DNA from: Cypionkella psychrotolerans
Lineage (GTDB): Bacteria > Pseudomonadota > Alphaproteobacteria > Rhodobacterales > Rhodobacteraceae
Reading direction: 5' to 3'
DNA: 64,000 bases
NCBI RefSeq assembly: GCF_001294535.1
Contig: NZ_LGIC01000037.1
Location: 1-64,000, forward strand
The position numbers and the translations under genes were made by a program. Each line of letters begins with the position of its first letter. The first letter of the stretch is position 1. Shown here piece after piece: positions 43,677 to 54,212 of the stretch. The notes under the pieces are model-generated. The model did not search any database. It saw only the letters and a program-made list of their open reading frames with translations, and was not told where the DNA came from.

Positions 43677-43692
43677 TTAAGCGCCTCTTAAC
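43677..43692 (+). promoter_or_regulatory. CtrA binding site upstream of cckA
   Basis: TTAA-GCGCCTC-TTAAC matches the CtrA consensus TTAA-N7-TTAAC exactly. It ends 48 bases before the cckA start. CtrA is the response regulator that CckA phosphorylates through ChpT. Confidence 0.75.
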
Positions 43693-43740
43693 ACTTTGCC
43701 CGCCAAATGGGGCGAAACGAATCCCGGATCGGAGGACAGA

Positions 43741-46038
43741 GTGGCCAGTTCGACGATAAGCTTGGCCAAGGTATTTGCCCCAAGACAGCAGCATTTTGGC
43801 CTCTGGGTGCTGATCGCTGCCGCCAGTGGCTGTGCGGTGGGCATTCTGTTGTCGGCGCAACTGGTGATGCAGCTGATGTTTCTGGCGGCGGGCCTGACCT
43901 TTGCCGCACTGGCGATGTTGCAGCAAAGCTCTGGCTGGTGGGCGGAACGGGCGCAAAGTCAGCTTGAGGCGCGGTTGATTGCGCTGGTGGGCTTGGATGC
44001 AACCCCCTGTTTTACCAGCGATGCCCATGGTCAAATCGGCTACCAAAACGCGGCCACCGGCGCGCGCTTTGGCGCTGTGAGCGGCGGCAGCTTGATTTCG
44101 GTGCTGAAAGACCATTTTGCCGCCCCCTCGGCGGTGCTGTATCGGCTGCAGACCCGCGCCAGTCACTCTGGCTCGGCGCGCGAAGATGTGGCGACACGGC
44201 GCGGTCATCTGCGGCTGTCGGTGCATCGGCTGACCCGGACGCGCTATTTGTGGCGGCTGGAAGAATTTCAGGATCGCGCGACGGCGGCGCGTGGCGCAGA
44301 AACGCTGAGCCTGCCGATGTTGACCGCCAACAAGGCGGGCGTGGTGCTGTTCACCAATGACGCGATGCGCAGGCTTTTGGGCGGGCGACCGAAGCGGCTG
44401 GACCGGGTGTTCACCTCGGCCATTCTACATTCGGGTGAGGAGGTTGAGGTTTCGGCTGCCACCGGGCCGGTACGGGCGATTCTGGCTGAGGTTGAGGGCT
44501 TGGGTGAGCGGCGCGAGATATACTTGTTGCCGGTGGCGCGGCATCCGAATGACGCCAGCATGTCGGCGGATTTTGAGCATGTGCCGGTGGCGCTGCTGAA
44601 ATTTGAGGTGAATGGCGCATTGCGGCAGGCCAACAAAGCGGCACGCGACCTGCTGCATCTGGATGATGCGCCCGAGATGCTGCACGATCTGTTCGAAGGG
44701 CTGGGCCGCCCGGTCTCGGATTGGCTGTCAGATGTGGTGAATGAGCGTATCCCCGGCGGGGCCGAGGTGTTGTGCGCGCGGCGTCTGGGGGGTGAGGTGT
44801 TCTTGCAGGTGACCCTGCGCCGCATCGTCGATTTGGGGCGCCCCGGCGTGCTGGCGGTATTGCAGGACGCGACGGAGTTGAAAACGCTTGAAGCGCAGTT
44901 TGTGCAAAGCCAGAAAATGCAGGCGATTGGCCAGCTTGCAGGTGGGGTTGCGCATGATTTCAACAATTTGCTGACCGCTATTTCTGGGCATTGCGATCTG
45001 CTGTTGTTGCGCCATAACAGCACCGATCCCGCCTATGCCGATCTGATCCAGATCCATCAGAATGCCAATCGCGCAGCGGCCTTGGTCGGGCAGTTGCTGG
45101 CGTTTTCGCGCAAACAAACCCTGAAACCGGAACGGATCGAGTTGCAGGATGTGCTGTCAGATCTGGCGCATCTGCTCAACCGTCTGGTCGGCGAACGGGT
45201 GCGCTTGCGGCTGGCACATGCGCCGGATTTGGGGGCGATCCGGGCCGATAAGCGGCAGTTGGAACAGGTGATCATGAACCTGGTGGTCAATGCCCGCGAT
45301 GCGATGCCCGAGGGTGGCACCATTCGGATTGAGACCGAGGCGCTGACCCTGCGCGACGAGATGCGGCGCGATCGGGCGATTGTGCCTGCGGGGGAATATG
45401 CCTTGATCCGGGTCAGCGATTCTGGGGTGGGGATGCCGCCTGAACGGTTGCAGAAGATTTTTGAGCCGTTTTTCACCACCAAGCGGGTGGGCGAGGGCAC
45501 GGGTCTGGGTCTGTCGACGGCTTACGGCATCGTCAAACAATCGGGCGGCTTTATTTTCGTCGATTCGACCGAAGGCGAAGGCTCGGTGTTTCAGCTGTAT
45601 TTCCCGATCTTCGCAGGTGCTGCACCGGGTGAGGTTGTGGCCACGCTGCCGAAAAAAGTCGTGCTGCGGCAAGGCGAGGGCGTGGTGCTGCTGGTCGAGG
45701 ATGAAGCCCCGGTGCGCGCCTTTGCCAGCCGGGCACTGCGGATGCGCGGCTATACGGTGCTAGAGGCCGAAAATGCCGAGGATGCGCTGAAACAATTGGA
45801 AGACCCTGCCTTGGAGGTTGATATTTTCGTCACCGATGTGGTGATGCCGGGTATGGATGGCCCGAGTTGGGTGCGCGAGGCATTGAAAGCCCGGCCGAAT
45901 GTGAAGGTGATTTTCGTCTCGGGCTATGCTGAAGAGGCTTTGTCGGAGGGCCAGGCGCGGATTCCGAATTCGACCTTCCTGCCAAAGCCGTTTTCGCTCA
46001 GCGATCTGACCGCGACGGTGCAGGACCAGTTGCATTGA
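43741..46038 (+). CDS. cckA: Cell-cycle hybrid sensor histidine kinase CckA
   Basis: A 765-residue membrane hybrid kinase. Two transmembrane helices lie near residues 18-70, followed by PAS-like regions, the kinase core with phospho-acceptor His405 ([14 protein letters not shown]), the ATP site ([39 protein letters not shown]) and a C-terminal receiver with Asp699 ([14 protein letters not shown]). CckA passes phosphate via ChpT to CtrA and, in Rhodobacterales, tunes motility, gene transfer agents and DNA uptake. GTG at 43741 lies seven bases after CGGAGGA, better than any ATG upstream. A perfect CtrA site sits in the promoter region; recA follows. Confidence 0.93.
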   Translation: MASSTISLAKVFAPRQQHFGLWVLIAAASGCAVGILLSAQLVMQLMFLAAGLTFAALAMLQQSSGWWAERAQSQLEARLIALVGLDATPCFTSDAHGQIGYQNAATGARFGAVSGGSLISVLKDHFAAPSAVLYRLQTRASHSGSAREDVATRRGHLRLSVHRLTRTRYLWRLEEFQDRATAARGAETLSLPMLTANKAGVVLFTNDAMRRLLGGRPKRLDRVFTSAILHSGEEVEVSAATGPVRAILAEVEGLGERREIYLLPVARHPNDASMSADFEHVPVALLKFEVNGALRQANKAARDLLHLDDAPEMLHDLFEGLGRPVSDWLSDVVNERIPGGAEVLCARRLGGEVFLQVTLRRIVDLGRPGVLAVLQDATELKTLEAQFVQSQKMQAIGQLAGGVAHDFNNLLTAISGHCDLLLLRHNSTDPAYADLIQIHQNANRAAALVGQLLAFSRKQTLKPERIELQDVLSDLAHLLNRLVGERVRLRLAHAPDLGAIRADKRQLEQVIMNLVVNARDAMPEGGTIRIETEALTLRDEMRRDRAIVPAGEYALIRVSDSGVGMPPERLQKIFEPFFTTKRVGEGTGLGLSTAYGIVKQSGGFIFVDSTEGEGSVFQLYFPIFAGAAPGEVVATLPKKVVLRQGEGVVLLVEDEAPVRAFASRALRMRGYTVLEAENAEDALKQLEDPALEVDIFVTDVVMPGMDGPSWVREALKARPNVKVIFVSGYAEEALSEGQARIPNSTFLPKPFSLSDLTATVQDQLH

Positions 46039-46084
46039 ACCGGGGCGATTCTTTTGCCGCGGCTGAGTGCGGGTTGAAAAAAAA

Positions 46085-46099
46085 GTTCTGCCTCCGTTC
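46085..46099 (+). promoter_or_regulatory. SOS box (LexA site) of recA
   Basis: GTTC-TGCCTCC-GTTC is an exact match to the alphaproteobacterial LexA direct repeat GTTC-N7-GTTC. It lies 152 bases upstream of the recA start. Between it and recA there is also an 8-pair hairpin TTTACCCT / AGGGTAAA at 46169-46189. The rest of 46039-46250 holds no gene. Confidence 0.8.
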
Positions 46100-46250
46100 G
46101 CTGGTAACCAATCCTTAATCCTGTTGCGAAAAACTGGGCTTGCGACAATTTGATTGAAATGTTCCCGCTTTACCCTCATACAGGGTAAACAAACACAGAA
46201 CATCTTGGGCGATTGCCGCCTGAAGACAACCATGGGATAAGGGCAAAGCA

Positions 46251-47318
46251 ATGGCAGCGGCAAATCTGATCGAGTTGAACGGGAAGCGCGATATGGACAA
46301 GGCAAAGGCGCTGGAAAGCGCTCTGGCACAGATTGAACGGCAGTTCGGCAAGGGCTCGATCATGAAGCTCGGCCAGAACAATCCGGTGATGGAGATCGAG
46401 GCGACCTCGACCGGATCGCTGGGGCTGGACATCGCTTTGGGCATTGGCGGTTTGCCGCAGGGCCGGATTATTGAGATTTACGGGCCGGAAAGCTCGGGCA
46501 AAACCACGCTCTCGCTGCATGTGGTGGCGGAATCGCAGAAAAAAGGCGGGGTTTGCGCTTTTGTCGATGCCGAGCACGCGCTGGACCCGCAATATGCCAA
46601 GAAACTCGGCGTCAATCTCGATGAGCTGTTGATCAGCCAACCCGATACAGGTGAGCAGGCACTGGAGATTGTCGATACGCTGGTGCGTTCTGGCGCTGTC
46701 AGTCTGATCGTGGTCGATTCGGTGGCGGCACTGGTGCCGAAATCCGAGATTGAAGGCGATATGGGCGATATGCAGATGGGCAGCCAAGCGCGTCTGATGT
46801 CTCAGGCGATGCGCAAGCTGACTGGCAGCATCGGCAAATCGAACTGCATGGTGATTTTCATCAACCAGATTCGGATGAAAATCGGCGTGATGTTCGGCTC
46901 ACCCGAAACCACCACCGGCGGCAATGCGCTGAAGTTCTACGCTTCTGTGCGTCTGGATATCCGCCGCACCGGGGCGATCAAGGACCGCGACGAGGTTGTC
47001 GGCAACGCGACTCGGGTGAAAGTGGTGAAGAACAAAGTATCCCCACCGTTCAAGGAAGTTGAATTCGACATCATGTATGGCGAGGGCATCTCCAAGGTCG
47101 GCGAACTGGTCGATATCGGCGTGAAGGCCGGGGTGGTTGAGAAATCCGGCAGCTGGTATTCCTATAAGGATGAGCGGATCGGGCAGGGGCGGGAGAATGC
47201 CAAGGCGTTCCTGAAACAAAACCCGGCGATGGCGCTGGACATTGAAGACAGGATCCGCGCCGCCAATGGCTTGGATTTCTCGGTCAGCCCAGATGCGGGC
47301 CCGGTTCTCGACGACTGA
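46251..47318 (+). CDS. recA: Recombinase A
   Basis: The strand-exchange protein and LexA co-protease. The 355-residue length is normal. Walker [10 protein letters not shown] (residues 78-86), Walker [13 protein letters not shown], loop L2 [20 protein letters not shown] and the C-terminal acid end DAGPVLDD are present. The start [19 protein letters not shown] is chosen as the first ATG; a second at residue 15 is a less likely alternative. Upstream SOS box indicates LexA control. Confidence 0.98.
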   Translation: MAAANLIELNGKRDMDKAKALESALAQIERQFGKGSIMKLGQNNPVMEIEATSTGSLGLDIALGIGGLPQGRIIEIYGPESSGKTTLSLHVVAESQKKGGVCAFVDAEHALDPQYAKKLGVNLDELLISQPDTGEQALEIVDTLVRSGAVSLIVVDSVAALVPKSEIEGDMGDMQMGSQARLMSQAMRKLTGSIGKSNCMVIFINQIRMKIGVMFGSPETTTGGNALKFYASVRLDIRRTGAIKDRDEVVGNATRVKVVKNKVSPPFKEVEFDIMYGEGISKVGELVDIGVKAGVVEKSGSWYSYKDERIGQGRENAKAFLKQNPAMALDIEDRIRAANGLDFSVSPDAGPVLDD

Positions 47319-47343
47319 TCTTTGACCAAGCAGTTGAAAATGT

Positions 47344-47373
47344 GGCCGGAAACAGCAAGTTTCCGGCCTTTTT
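47344..47373 (+). terminator. Terminator of recA
   Basis: A ten-pair stem GGCCGGAAAC / GTTTCCGGCC with loop AGCAA is followed by TTTTT. It begins 25 bases after the recA stop. Confidence 0.92.
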
Positions 47374-47453
47374 GCATCCCTAGTGGACAGCCCGCGCAGG
47401 GGCGGATAAACGGGGCGGGACCAGTTTTTCTCGCTTTTTGGAGGCCCAAGCCT

Positions 47454-50108
47454 ATGGCTTCGTTGAATGACATCCGCTCAACCTATCTCGATTTCTTCGT
47501 GCGCAACGGTCACAAACGGGTGGACAGCTCGCCCTTGGTGCCGCGCAACGATCCGACGCTCATGTTCGCCAATTCCGGTATGGTGCAGTTCAAGAATTGC
47601 TTCACCGGGGTTGAGACGCGGGATTACAAACGTGCGACCACGGCGCAGAAATGCGTGCGCGCGGGCGGCAAGCATAATGACCTCGACAACGTTGGTTACA
47701 CTGCGCGGCACCATACGTTCTTTGAGATGCTGGGAAATTTCAGCTTTGGCGATTATTTCAAAGATCAAGCCATTGCTTTTGCATGGGAATTGCTGACGAA
47801 AGACTTTGGGCTGAACAAAGACAAGCTGCTGGTCACGGTGTATCATACCGATGATGAGGCGGCGTCGATCTGGAAAAACGTCGCAGGCCTTTCTGATGAC
47901 AAGATCATCCGCATTCCGACCGATGACAATTTCTGGCGGATGGGGCCGACCGGGCCGTGCGGACCCTGCACCGAGATTTTCTATGACCATGGCGATCATA
48001 TCTGGGGCGGCCCTCCGGGCTCGGCCGAAGAAGATGGCGACCGCTTCATTGAGATCTGGAACAATGTGTTCATGCAGAACGAACAGTTCGCCGATGGCAC
48101 GATGCGCCCCTTAGATATGCAGTCGATCGACACCGGCATGGGGCTCGAGCGGATCGGGGCGCTGTTGCAGGGCAAGCACGACAATTATGACACGGATTTG
48201 ATGCGCAGTCTGATCGAGGCTTCGGCGCATGCAACCAATTCCGACCCGGATGGTCCGGGCAAAACCAGCCATCGGGTGATCGCCGACCATTTGCGCTCGA
48301 CATCGTTCCTGATTGCCGATGGCGTGATGCCCAGCAATGAGGGGCGCGGCTATGTGTTGCGGCGGATCATGCGGCGGGCGATGCGGCACTTACATATGTT
48401 GGGCGCGCAAGATCCGGTGATGCACCGTCTGGTTCCGGCGCTGGTGCAGCAGATGGGCACGGCTTATCCCGAACTGGCACGGGCGCAAAGCCTGATCGAA
48501 GAAACCCAGTTGCTGGAGGAAACCCGGTTCAAAACCACACTGGATCGGGGCTTGCGGCTGCTGAATGACGAATTGGATCGCCTGCCGGAAGGCGGCGATT
48601 TACCAGGCGGCGTGGCCTTCAAGCTCTACGACACCTATGGCTTCCCGCTGGATCTGACACAAGATGTGCTGCGCGAACAGGCGCGTGCGGTGGATGTGGC
48701 TGGTTTTGATGCCGCAATGCAGGAGCAGAAAACCAAAGCGCGGGCGGCTTGGTCGGGCGCGGGCGGCACGGCGGACGCGAAGATCTGGTTTGAGATTGCC
48801 GAAGCGCATGGCGTGACGGAATTCCTCGGCTATGATACCGAAACCGCCGAGGGCCAGATTGATGCTTTGGTGCGCGACGGCGCGCTGATTGGGGCGGCTG
48901 AGGTTGGGACTTCGGTGCAGATCGTGGTGAATCAGACGCCGTTTTATGCCGAAAGTGGCGGGCAGGTCGGCGATACTGGGCTGATCCGCACCCAGACGGG
49001 CCTTGCGGAAGTGACCGACACGCGGAAATCGGCGGGAGTGTTCATGCACATCGCCACCGTGCTGGAGGGCACGATTTTGCGTGGCCAACCAGCGAAACTG
49101 GAGGTGTCGCATGGGCGACGCGGGGCGATCCGGGCCAATCACTCGGCGACGCATTTGCTGCATGAGGCGTTGCGGCGGGCTTTGGGCGATCATGTCGCAC
49201 AGCGCGGGTCTTTGAATGCGGCGGATCGGTTGCGATTTGACTTCAGCCATTCGGCGGCGATGTCTGAGGTTGAGCAATCGTCTGTTGAGGCGGAGGTCAA
49301 TGAATTCATTCGACAAAACTCGGTGGTTGATACAAGGATCATGACGCCGGATGATGCGCGGGCCCTGGGCGCGCAGGCGTTGTTTGGTGAGAAATACGGC
49401 GATGAGGTTCGGGTTGTCTCGATGGGCAGCTTGGACGGTTCGGGTAAGGGCAGCGAGGGGCGGACCTATTCGCTGGAACTTTGCGGCGGCACCCATGTCG
49501 GGCGGACAGGGGATATCGGCGCGTTTGTGCTGCTGAGCGATTCAGCCTCGTCCTCGGGGGTGCGGCGGATTGAGGCTTTGACGGGGCAAGCGGCGCTGAA
49601 CCATCTGCTTGAGCAAGACAAACGATTGGCGACTGTTGCGGTGGCTTTGAAAACCCATCCGGGCGATGTTTTGGATCGGGTGAAGGCCCTGCAGGACGAA
49701 CGCCGGGCTTTGGTCAATGAAGTCGCGCAGTTGCGGCGGGAGCTGGCGATGGGTGGCAAATCTGGTGGACCAGAGATCAAGGAAATCAACGGGGTAAAGC
49801 TGATTGCTCAGGTGCTTTTCGGGGTTTCGGGCAAGGATTTGCCGGGGCTGATTGATGAGATGAAGGCGCAGATTGGCTCGGGTGCAATTGTGCTGATTGC
49901 CGATACCGGGGCTAAACCTGCGGTGGCGGCGGGCGTTACGGCGGATCTGACCGGCCGGATTTCTGCGGTGACTTTGGCAAAGGCGGCCGTTGAGGCTTTG
50001 GGTGGTAAGGGTGGCGGTGGTCGCCCGGACATGGCGCAGGGCGGCGGCGCGGATATTGCGCTGGCCGATGCGGCGATTGCGGCGGTGCATGCCGCTTTGG
50101 AGGTGTGA
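47454..50108 (+). CDS. alaS: Alanine-tRNA ligase
   Basis: Charges tRNA-Ala and edits Ser/Gly. The 884-residue enzyme starts [21 protein letters not shown], seven bases after TTTGGAGG. Catalytic core: RTGP-like [15 protein letters not shown]; editing domain: [12 protein letters not shown] and [13 protein letters not shown] (metal ligands H, H, C, H); then a coiled coil ([23 protein letters not shown]) and the C-Ala domain. Complete. Confidence 0.97.
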   Translation: MASLNDIRSTYLDFFVRNGHKRVDSSPLVPRNDPTLMFANSGMVQFKNCFTGVETRDYKRATTAQKCVRAGGKHNDLDNVGYTARHHTFFEMLGNFSFGDYFKDQAIAFAWELLTKDFGLNKDKLLVTVYHTDDEAASIWKNVAGLSDDKIIRIPTDDNFWRMGPTGPCGPCTEIFYDHGDHIWGGPPGSAEEDGDRFIEIWNNVFMQNEQFADGTMRPLDMQSIDTGMGLERIGALLQGKHDNYDTDLMRSLIEASAHATNSDPDGPGKTSHRVIADHLRSTSFLIADGVMPSNEGRGYVLRRIMRRAMRHLHMLGAQDPVMHRLVPALVQQMGTAYPELARAQSLIEETQLLEETRFKTTLDRGLRLLNDELDRLPEGGDLPGGVAFKLYDTYGFPLDLTQDVLREQARAVDVAGFDAAMQEQKTKARAAWSGAGGTADAKIWFEIAEAHGVTEFLGYDTETAEGQIDALVRDGALIGAAEVGTSVQIVVNQTPFYAESGGQVGDTGLIRTQTGLAEVTDTRKSAGVFMHIATVLEGTILRGQPAKLEVSHGRRGAIRANHSATHLLHEALRRALGDHVAQRGSLNAADRLRFDFSHSAAMSEVEQSSVEAEVNEFIRQNSVVDTRIMTPDDARALGAQALFGEKYGDEVRVVSMGSLDGSGKGSEGRTYSLELCGGTHVGRTGDIGAFVLLSDSASSSGVRRIEALTGQAALNHLLEQDKRLATVAVALKTHPGDVLDRVKALQDERRALVNEVAQLRRELAMGGKSGGPEIKEINGVKLIAQVLFGVSGKDLPGLIDEMKAQIGSGAIVLIADTGAKPAVAAGVTADLTGRISAVTLAKAAVEALGGKGGGGRPDMAQGGGADIALADAAIAAVHAALEV

Positions 50109-50109
50109 C

Positions 50110-50403
50110 ATGGCGACGGCACTTTGGATTGCGCATGTTGAGGTGATCGACGCCGAGGCTTACGGCAAATATGCCGTGCTGGCAGGGCCGATTTTGGCCT
50201 CTTTCGGTGGCAATTTCCTTGCCAGATCAGGGCGTTATGTTCAGCTTGAGGGCAACGACCGGGCGCGCAATGTGGTGGCTCGCTTTCCCAGCGTTGAGGC
50301 GGCGGTGGAGTGCTATCACTCACCTGCCTATCAGGCCGCACTGTCTCATGCCAAAGGTGCCTCGCATCGCGATCTGGTGGTGGTGGAGGAGCTGGGCGAA
50401 TAG
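50110..50403 (+). CDS. DUF1330 family protein
   Basis: A 97-residue ferredoxin-like alpha/beta protein of the DUF1330 family: ALWIAHVEVIDAEAYGKYAVLAGPIL and VARFPSVEAAVECYHSPAYQAALSHAKGAS are the two conserved stretches. Dimeric alpha/beta barrel folds of this kind include small oxygenases, but function here is not known. Begins one base after the alaS stop, so it shares that transcript. Confidence 0.85.
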   Translation: MATALWIAHVEVIDAEAYGKYAVLAGPILASFGGNFLARSGRYVQLEGNDRARNVVARFPSVEAAVECYHSPAYQAALSHAKGASHRDLVVVEELGE

Positions 50404-50509
50404 TGTTTTGCCTCGCGTAAATTTGACGGAAAAATGTGCTGCAGTCGGTGCATTTTGTGGTATGTTTTCCTTAAGAGGCCAGTCAGGTCCGGGAATGTGA
50501 GGGCGGATT

Positions 50510-51340
50510 ATGTGCCGTTGGGCAGCTTACGCGGGCGCACCGATCTTTTTGGATGAGATCATCAGCCGTCCGGGGCATTCGTTGATCCATCAAAGTCATG
50601 GCGCGACGCAGTGCCACTCAACCATCAATGCCGATGGGTTTGGCGTGGCCTGGTATGGTGATCGACCCGAGCCGGGGCTGTACCGCGATGTGCTGCCCGC
50701 GTGGAGTGATCCGAACCTGCGCAGTCTGACGGCGCAGGTGAAATCGGGGCTGTTTTTGGCGCATGTGCGGGCCTCGACTGGCACCGCGACCAGCCGCAAC
50801 AACTGTCATCCGTTTGTACATGGCGTGTGGTCATTCATGCACAACGGGCAAGTCGGTGGCTATGAGCAGTTTCGCCGTGATGCCGATATGATGATTCCAG
50901 ACAATCTCTATGCGGCGCGCAAGGGTGCGACGGATTCCGAGGCGCTGTTTTTGGTGGCTTTGGCGGAAGGGATGGACGCGGATCCGAGGGCCGCTTTAGA
51001 GCGGGCCTCGGCGCGGTTTATCGCGGTGGCCAAGGCGAAGGGCGCGCTGCCACATCTGCGGATGACTGCGGCTTTGTCGGATGGCAAGCGGCTGTATGCG
51101 GTGCGCTATGCGACGGACGATGCAGCTCCGTCGCTGTATTACCGCTGGTCCGAGACGCGCGGCGGCATGGCGGTGGTCTCGGAGCCCTTGGAGGCGGAGG
51201 AGGGCGGTTGGAACGAAATTGCATCGAACACCTTTTGCACCTTTGACGGCGCAGATGTGAAAGTGGATGCATTCATGCCCTGCAAACTGGTGCCGCACTA
51301 TGCTTCCCGCGCGGCTGTAACCCATCTGGCGGCAGAGTAA
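50510..51340 (+). CDS. Class II glutamine amidotransferase
   Basis: A 276-residue N-terminal-nucleophile amidohydrolase with Cys2 exposed after Met removal (MCRWAAYAGAP). The glutamine-binding segments are HVRASTGTATSRNNCHPF and SFMHNGQVGGYEQF. It resembles the YafJ/EgtC-type stand-alone domains; EgtC hydrolyses gamma-glutamyl intermediates of ergothioneine synthesis, but no egtB or egtD is nearby, so the substrate is open. Confidence 0.87.
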   Translation: MCRWAAYAGAPIFLDEIISRPGHSLIHQSHGATQCHSTINADGFGVAWYGDRPEPGLYRDVLPAWSDPNLRSLTAQVKSGLFLAHVRASTGTATSRNNCHPFVHGVWSFMHNGQVGGYEQFRRDADMMIPDNLYAARKGATDSEALFLVALAEGMDADPRAALERASARFIAVAKAKGALPHLRMTAALSDGKRLYAVRYATDDAAPSLYYRWSETRGGMAVVSEPLEAEEGGWNEIASNTFCTFDGADVKVDAFMPCKLVPHYASRAAVTHLAAE

Positions 51341-51355
51341 CGGCTGAAGCGGGGC

Positions 51356-52216
51356 CTAGTCTATTTTGCCGCTGGCCACCAAATCTGCCAAGAGTTGATC
51401 TTGCTGGCTGCAATCTGCATTATAGCGGTGAAAATATTGCATATCCCGGACCAAATCGTTGCTGCTTTTGGTGGCATCGCCACGGGTCATTTTGACCTTT
51501 TGAAAATACTCAAGACTTTGGATCGGGTAGTGGTTGAGATGAAACCGCTCATTATCTGACACCGTGCGCTCGGATCGCGCACCCGTCACCACATGTATAC
51601 CCAAACTGCGGCGGGTTTTCACAATGGCAGTGCGGCAGATATATTTGCGAAAGCCATGAGAATATAGATGCGGTTCCCGCAAGGTGAAGCCTTGGCGCAC
51701 GCTGGCGGGATGCATTTCGTGGCCGCTGCTGCCGAACATCCGCCAGTTGCCATAGATCACGTCAATGTCGCGAAAACCCTTCAACTGTTCGGCAAGGGTT
51801 TGGCCCGAGGGGCAGAACCAAAATTCATCAAGATCAGCGACGACAAGCCACTGGCACTTACGCGCGATGTTCAACTGGTTGAAGGCGGTCCAATAATGTT
51901 GGCGTTGGCGATAGCGTTCGGGGTATTCCACCAACTCGACCACCCCTTTGGCGACCCAAGCATTGGCTTTGCGGACAGTGTCATCGGAGCTGCCGTTGTC
52001 GATTAGAAAGATTTTCCCAGCGCCCATCGACAGATAATGCTGCACCCACTCGTCGATGTTCATCGCTTCATTCTTCATGATGCCGAGAACACCCAAGTTG
52101 AAACCATATGCGGTTTGGGATTCACGTTTGTTGCGCAACCGTTCAATGCGATTGCGGTTCCAACTGCGAAGCGTGTTCTTCAGCCGTGCAAGCAAGCGTG
52201 ATTTCCCAATCGACAT
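51356..52216 (-). CDS. Glycosyltransferase family 2-like protein
   Basis: A 286-residue protein of the GT2-like group (Glyco_tranf_2_4): NLGVLGIMKNEAMNIDEWVQHYLSMGAGKIFLIDNGSSDDT, then LVVADLDEFWF as the DxD-type metal site, and a C-terminal HLNHYPIQSLEYFQKVKMTRG. Probably adds sugar to a surface polysaccharide. The N-terminus is very basic (KSRLLARLKNTLRSWNRNRIERLRNKRE). Its GC content is visibly lower than that of neighbouring genes, and it stands alone, which suggests recent acquisition. Confidence 0.82.
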   Translation of the reverse strand: MSIGKSRLLARLKNTLRSWNRNRIERLRNKRESQTAYGFNLGVLGIMKNEAMNIDEWVQHYLSMGAGKIFLIDNGSSDDTVRKANAWVAKGVVELVEYPERYRQRQHYWTAFNQLNIARKCQWLVVADLDEFWFCPSGQTLAEQLKGFRDIDVIYGNWRMFGSSGHEMHPASVRQGFTLREPHLYSHGFRKYICRTAIVKTRRSLGIHVVTGARSERTVSDNERFHLNHYPIQSLEYFQKVKMTRGDATKSSNDLVRDMQYFHRYNADCSQQDQLLADLVASGKID

Positions 52217-52290
52217 GATCCAAATATTTTACATCTGGGGTGAGGTGACGCAACAATAATCAACTTTTGAGGTGGCTGGCTCTGACAATG

Positions 52291-52318
52291 AAAAAACCCG
52301 CCTTGCGGCGGGTTTTTC
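52291..52318 (-). terminator. Terminator of typA
   Basis: AAAAACCCGCC / GGCGGGTTTTT with loop TTGC forms an 11-pair symmetrical hairpin that can stop transcription from either side. It lies just after the typA stop on the minus strand. Confidence 0.92.
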
Positions 52319-52319
52319 T

Positions 52320-54137
52320 TTAGGCCGAGCGCGAGTTGCGTTTGCGTTCGTTCGGATCAAGGTAGCGTTTGCGCATCCGCACCGATTTTGGCGTCACTTC
52401 GACCAGCTCATCATCGTCGATATAGGCGATGCATTGCTCAAGGCTGAGTTTCACCGGGGTGGTCAGGCGGACGGCTTCGTCGGTGCCCGAGGCGCGGACG
52501 TTGGTCAGCTGTTTGCCCTTCAGCGGGTTCACTTCCAGATCGTTATCGCGGGAGTGTTCGCCAATGATCATGCCAGTGTAGACGGGTTCCTGCACGCCAA
52601 TGAAGAAGTGGCCGCGATCTTCCAGTTTCCACATCGCATAGGCGACCGAAATGCCGGATTCCATCGAGATCAACACGCCCTGACGGCGGCCCTCAATCGG
52701 GCCCTTGTGTGGTGCCCAATCATGGAACACGCGGTTCAAAACGCCGGTGCCGCGGGTGTCGGTCATGAACTGACCGTGATAGCCGATCAGGCCGCGCGAC
52801 GGCACATGCGCGATCAGACGCGTTTTGCCAACGCCTGCTGGCTTCATCTCGACCAGATCGCCCTTGCGGGGACCGGTGAGTTTTTCAATCACGGCACCTG
52901 TGTATTCATCATCGACGTCGATGGTGACTTCTTCAATCGGCTCGGATTTCACGCCGTCGATGTCTTGGAACAGCACACGCGGGCGGCTGATCGACAGCTC
53001 AAAGCCTTCGCGGCGCATGTTTTCGATCAGCACGCCCATCTGCAATTCACCGCGACCGGCAACCTCAAAGGCGTCGCCGCCGGGGGTGTCGGTGACTTTG
53101 ATCGCGACGTTGATCTCGGCCTCTTTCATCAGACGCTCACGGATGATGCGCGACTGCACTTTCGAGCCTTCTTTGCCAGCCAGTGGCGAGTCATTGATGC
53201 CGAAGGTGATCGAAATCGTCGGCGGATCAATCGGTTGTGCCGGGATCGCGGCTTCGATTTCCAAAGCGCAAAGCGTGTCAGCCACGGTGGCTTTGGTCAT
53301 GCCCGACAGGGTCACGATGTCGCCGGCCTCTGCGGCGTCAATCGGCGTCATTACCAGACCACGGTAGGCCAGCACTTTCGAGACGCGGAATTGCTCGATC
53401 TTGGTGCCATCGCGCGACAGAGCTTTGATGGTTTCGCCCGCGCGCAGGGTGCCAGCCTCAACCCGGCCAGTCAGGATACGGCCGATGAACGGGTCAGCCG
53501 ACAGAGTGGTTGCCAGCATCTGGAAAGGCTCGGCGCGACGGGCGATTTGTTTTGGCTCGGGGACGTGCTTGATCACCAGCTCATAGAGCGCGTTCAGATC
53601 CTTGCGCGGGCCGTCGAGTTCAACATCGGCCCAACCAGAGCGACCGGAGGCGTAAAGCACCGGGAAATCGAGTTGATCATCATCGGCGCCGAGGTTGGCG
53701 AACAGATCGAAGACTTCGTTCAGTGCGCGCGAGGGCTCTGCATCATGCTTGTCAACTTTGTTCAGCACCACGATTGGGCGCAGACCCAAGGCGAGGGCTT
53801 TCGCGGTGACGAATTTGGTTTGCGGCATCGGGCCTTCTGCAGCGTCGACCAGCAGTACAACACCGTCAACCATCGACAGAATACGTTCGACTTCGCCACC
53901 AAAGTCGGCGTGACCGGGGGTGTCGACGATGTTGATGCGCGCGCCGCCCCATTCCAGGCTGGTGCATTTCGCAAGAATGGTGATGCCACGCTCGCGTTCA
54001 ATGTCGTTGCTGTCCATTGCGCGCTCGGCAACCGCTTGGTTGTCGCGGAACGAACCGGACTGTTTCAGCAATTCATCAACGAGGGTGGTCTTGCCATGGT
54101 CGACGTGCGCGATAATGGCGATGTTGCGAAGCTCCAT
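52320..54137 (-). CDS. typA: Ribosome-associated GTPase TypA/BipA
   Basis: A 605-residue translational GTPase that helps 50S assembly and growth under stress. G1 AHVDHGKTTLVDELLKQSG, G3 DTPGHADFGGEVER, G4 NKVDKHDAE, then EF-G-like domains and the BipA-specific C-terminal domain (LTNVRASGTDEAVRLTTPVKLSLEQ). Start MELRNIAIIAH. A 635-residue open frame covers it on the other strand but is a shadow. Confidence 0.97.
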   Translation of the reverse strand: MELRNIAIIAHVDHGKTTLVDELLKQSGSFRDNQAVAERAMDSNDIERERGITILAKCTSLEWGGARINIVDTPGHADFGGEVERILSMVDGVVLLVDAAEGPMPQTKFVTAKALALGLRPIVVLNKVDKHDAEPSRALNEVFDLFANLGADDDQLDFPVLYASGRSGWADVELDGPRKDLNALYELVIKHVPEPKQIARRAEPFQMLATTLSADPFIGRILTGRVEAGTLRAGETIKALSRDGTKIEQFRVSKVLAYRGLVMTPIDAAEAGDIVTLSGMTKATVADTLCALEIEAAIPAQPIDPPTISITFGINDSPLAGKEGSKVQSRIIRERLMKEAEINVAIKVTDTPGGDAFEVAGRGELQMGVLIENMRREGFELSISRPRVLFQDIDGVKSEPIEEVTIDVDDEYTGAVIEKLTGPRKGDLVEMKPAGVGKTRLIAHVPSRGLIGYHGQFMTDTRGTGVLNRVFHDWAPHKGPIEGRRQGVLISMESGISVAYAMWKLEDRGHFFIGVQEPVYTGMIIGEHSRDNDLEVNPLKGKQLTNVRASGTDEAVRLTTPVKLSLEQCIAYIDDDELVEVTPKSVRMRKRYLDPNERKRNSRSA

Positions 54138-54212
54138 CGGGGAGGTCTCTTTCTTTTGTCAGCTTTGGCGCGGCGATAGCCTAGATAGGCCGGAAAGGCC
54201 AGAGGAACCTTG

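Noticed and set aside
43631-43740. LexA site in the cckA leader
   Set aside because: Looked for because LexA is reported to repress cckA in R. capsulatus. No GTTC-N7-GTTC or GAAC-N7-GAAC is present here.
52272-54179. 635-codon open frame antisense to typA
   Set aside because: It exactly shadows typA, a fully conserved GTPase, in the antisense register expected from GC-biased third positions. It has no ribosome binding site and no recognisable domain.
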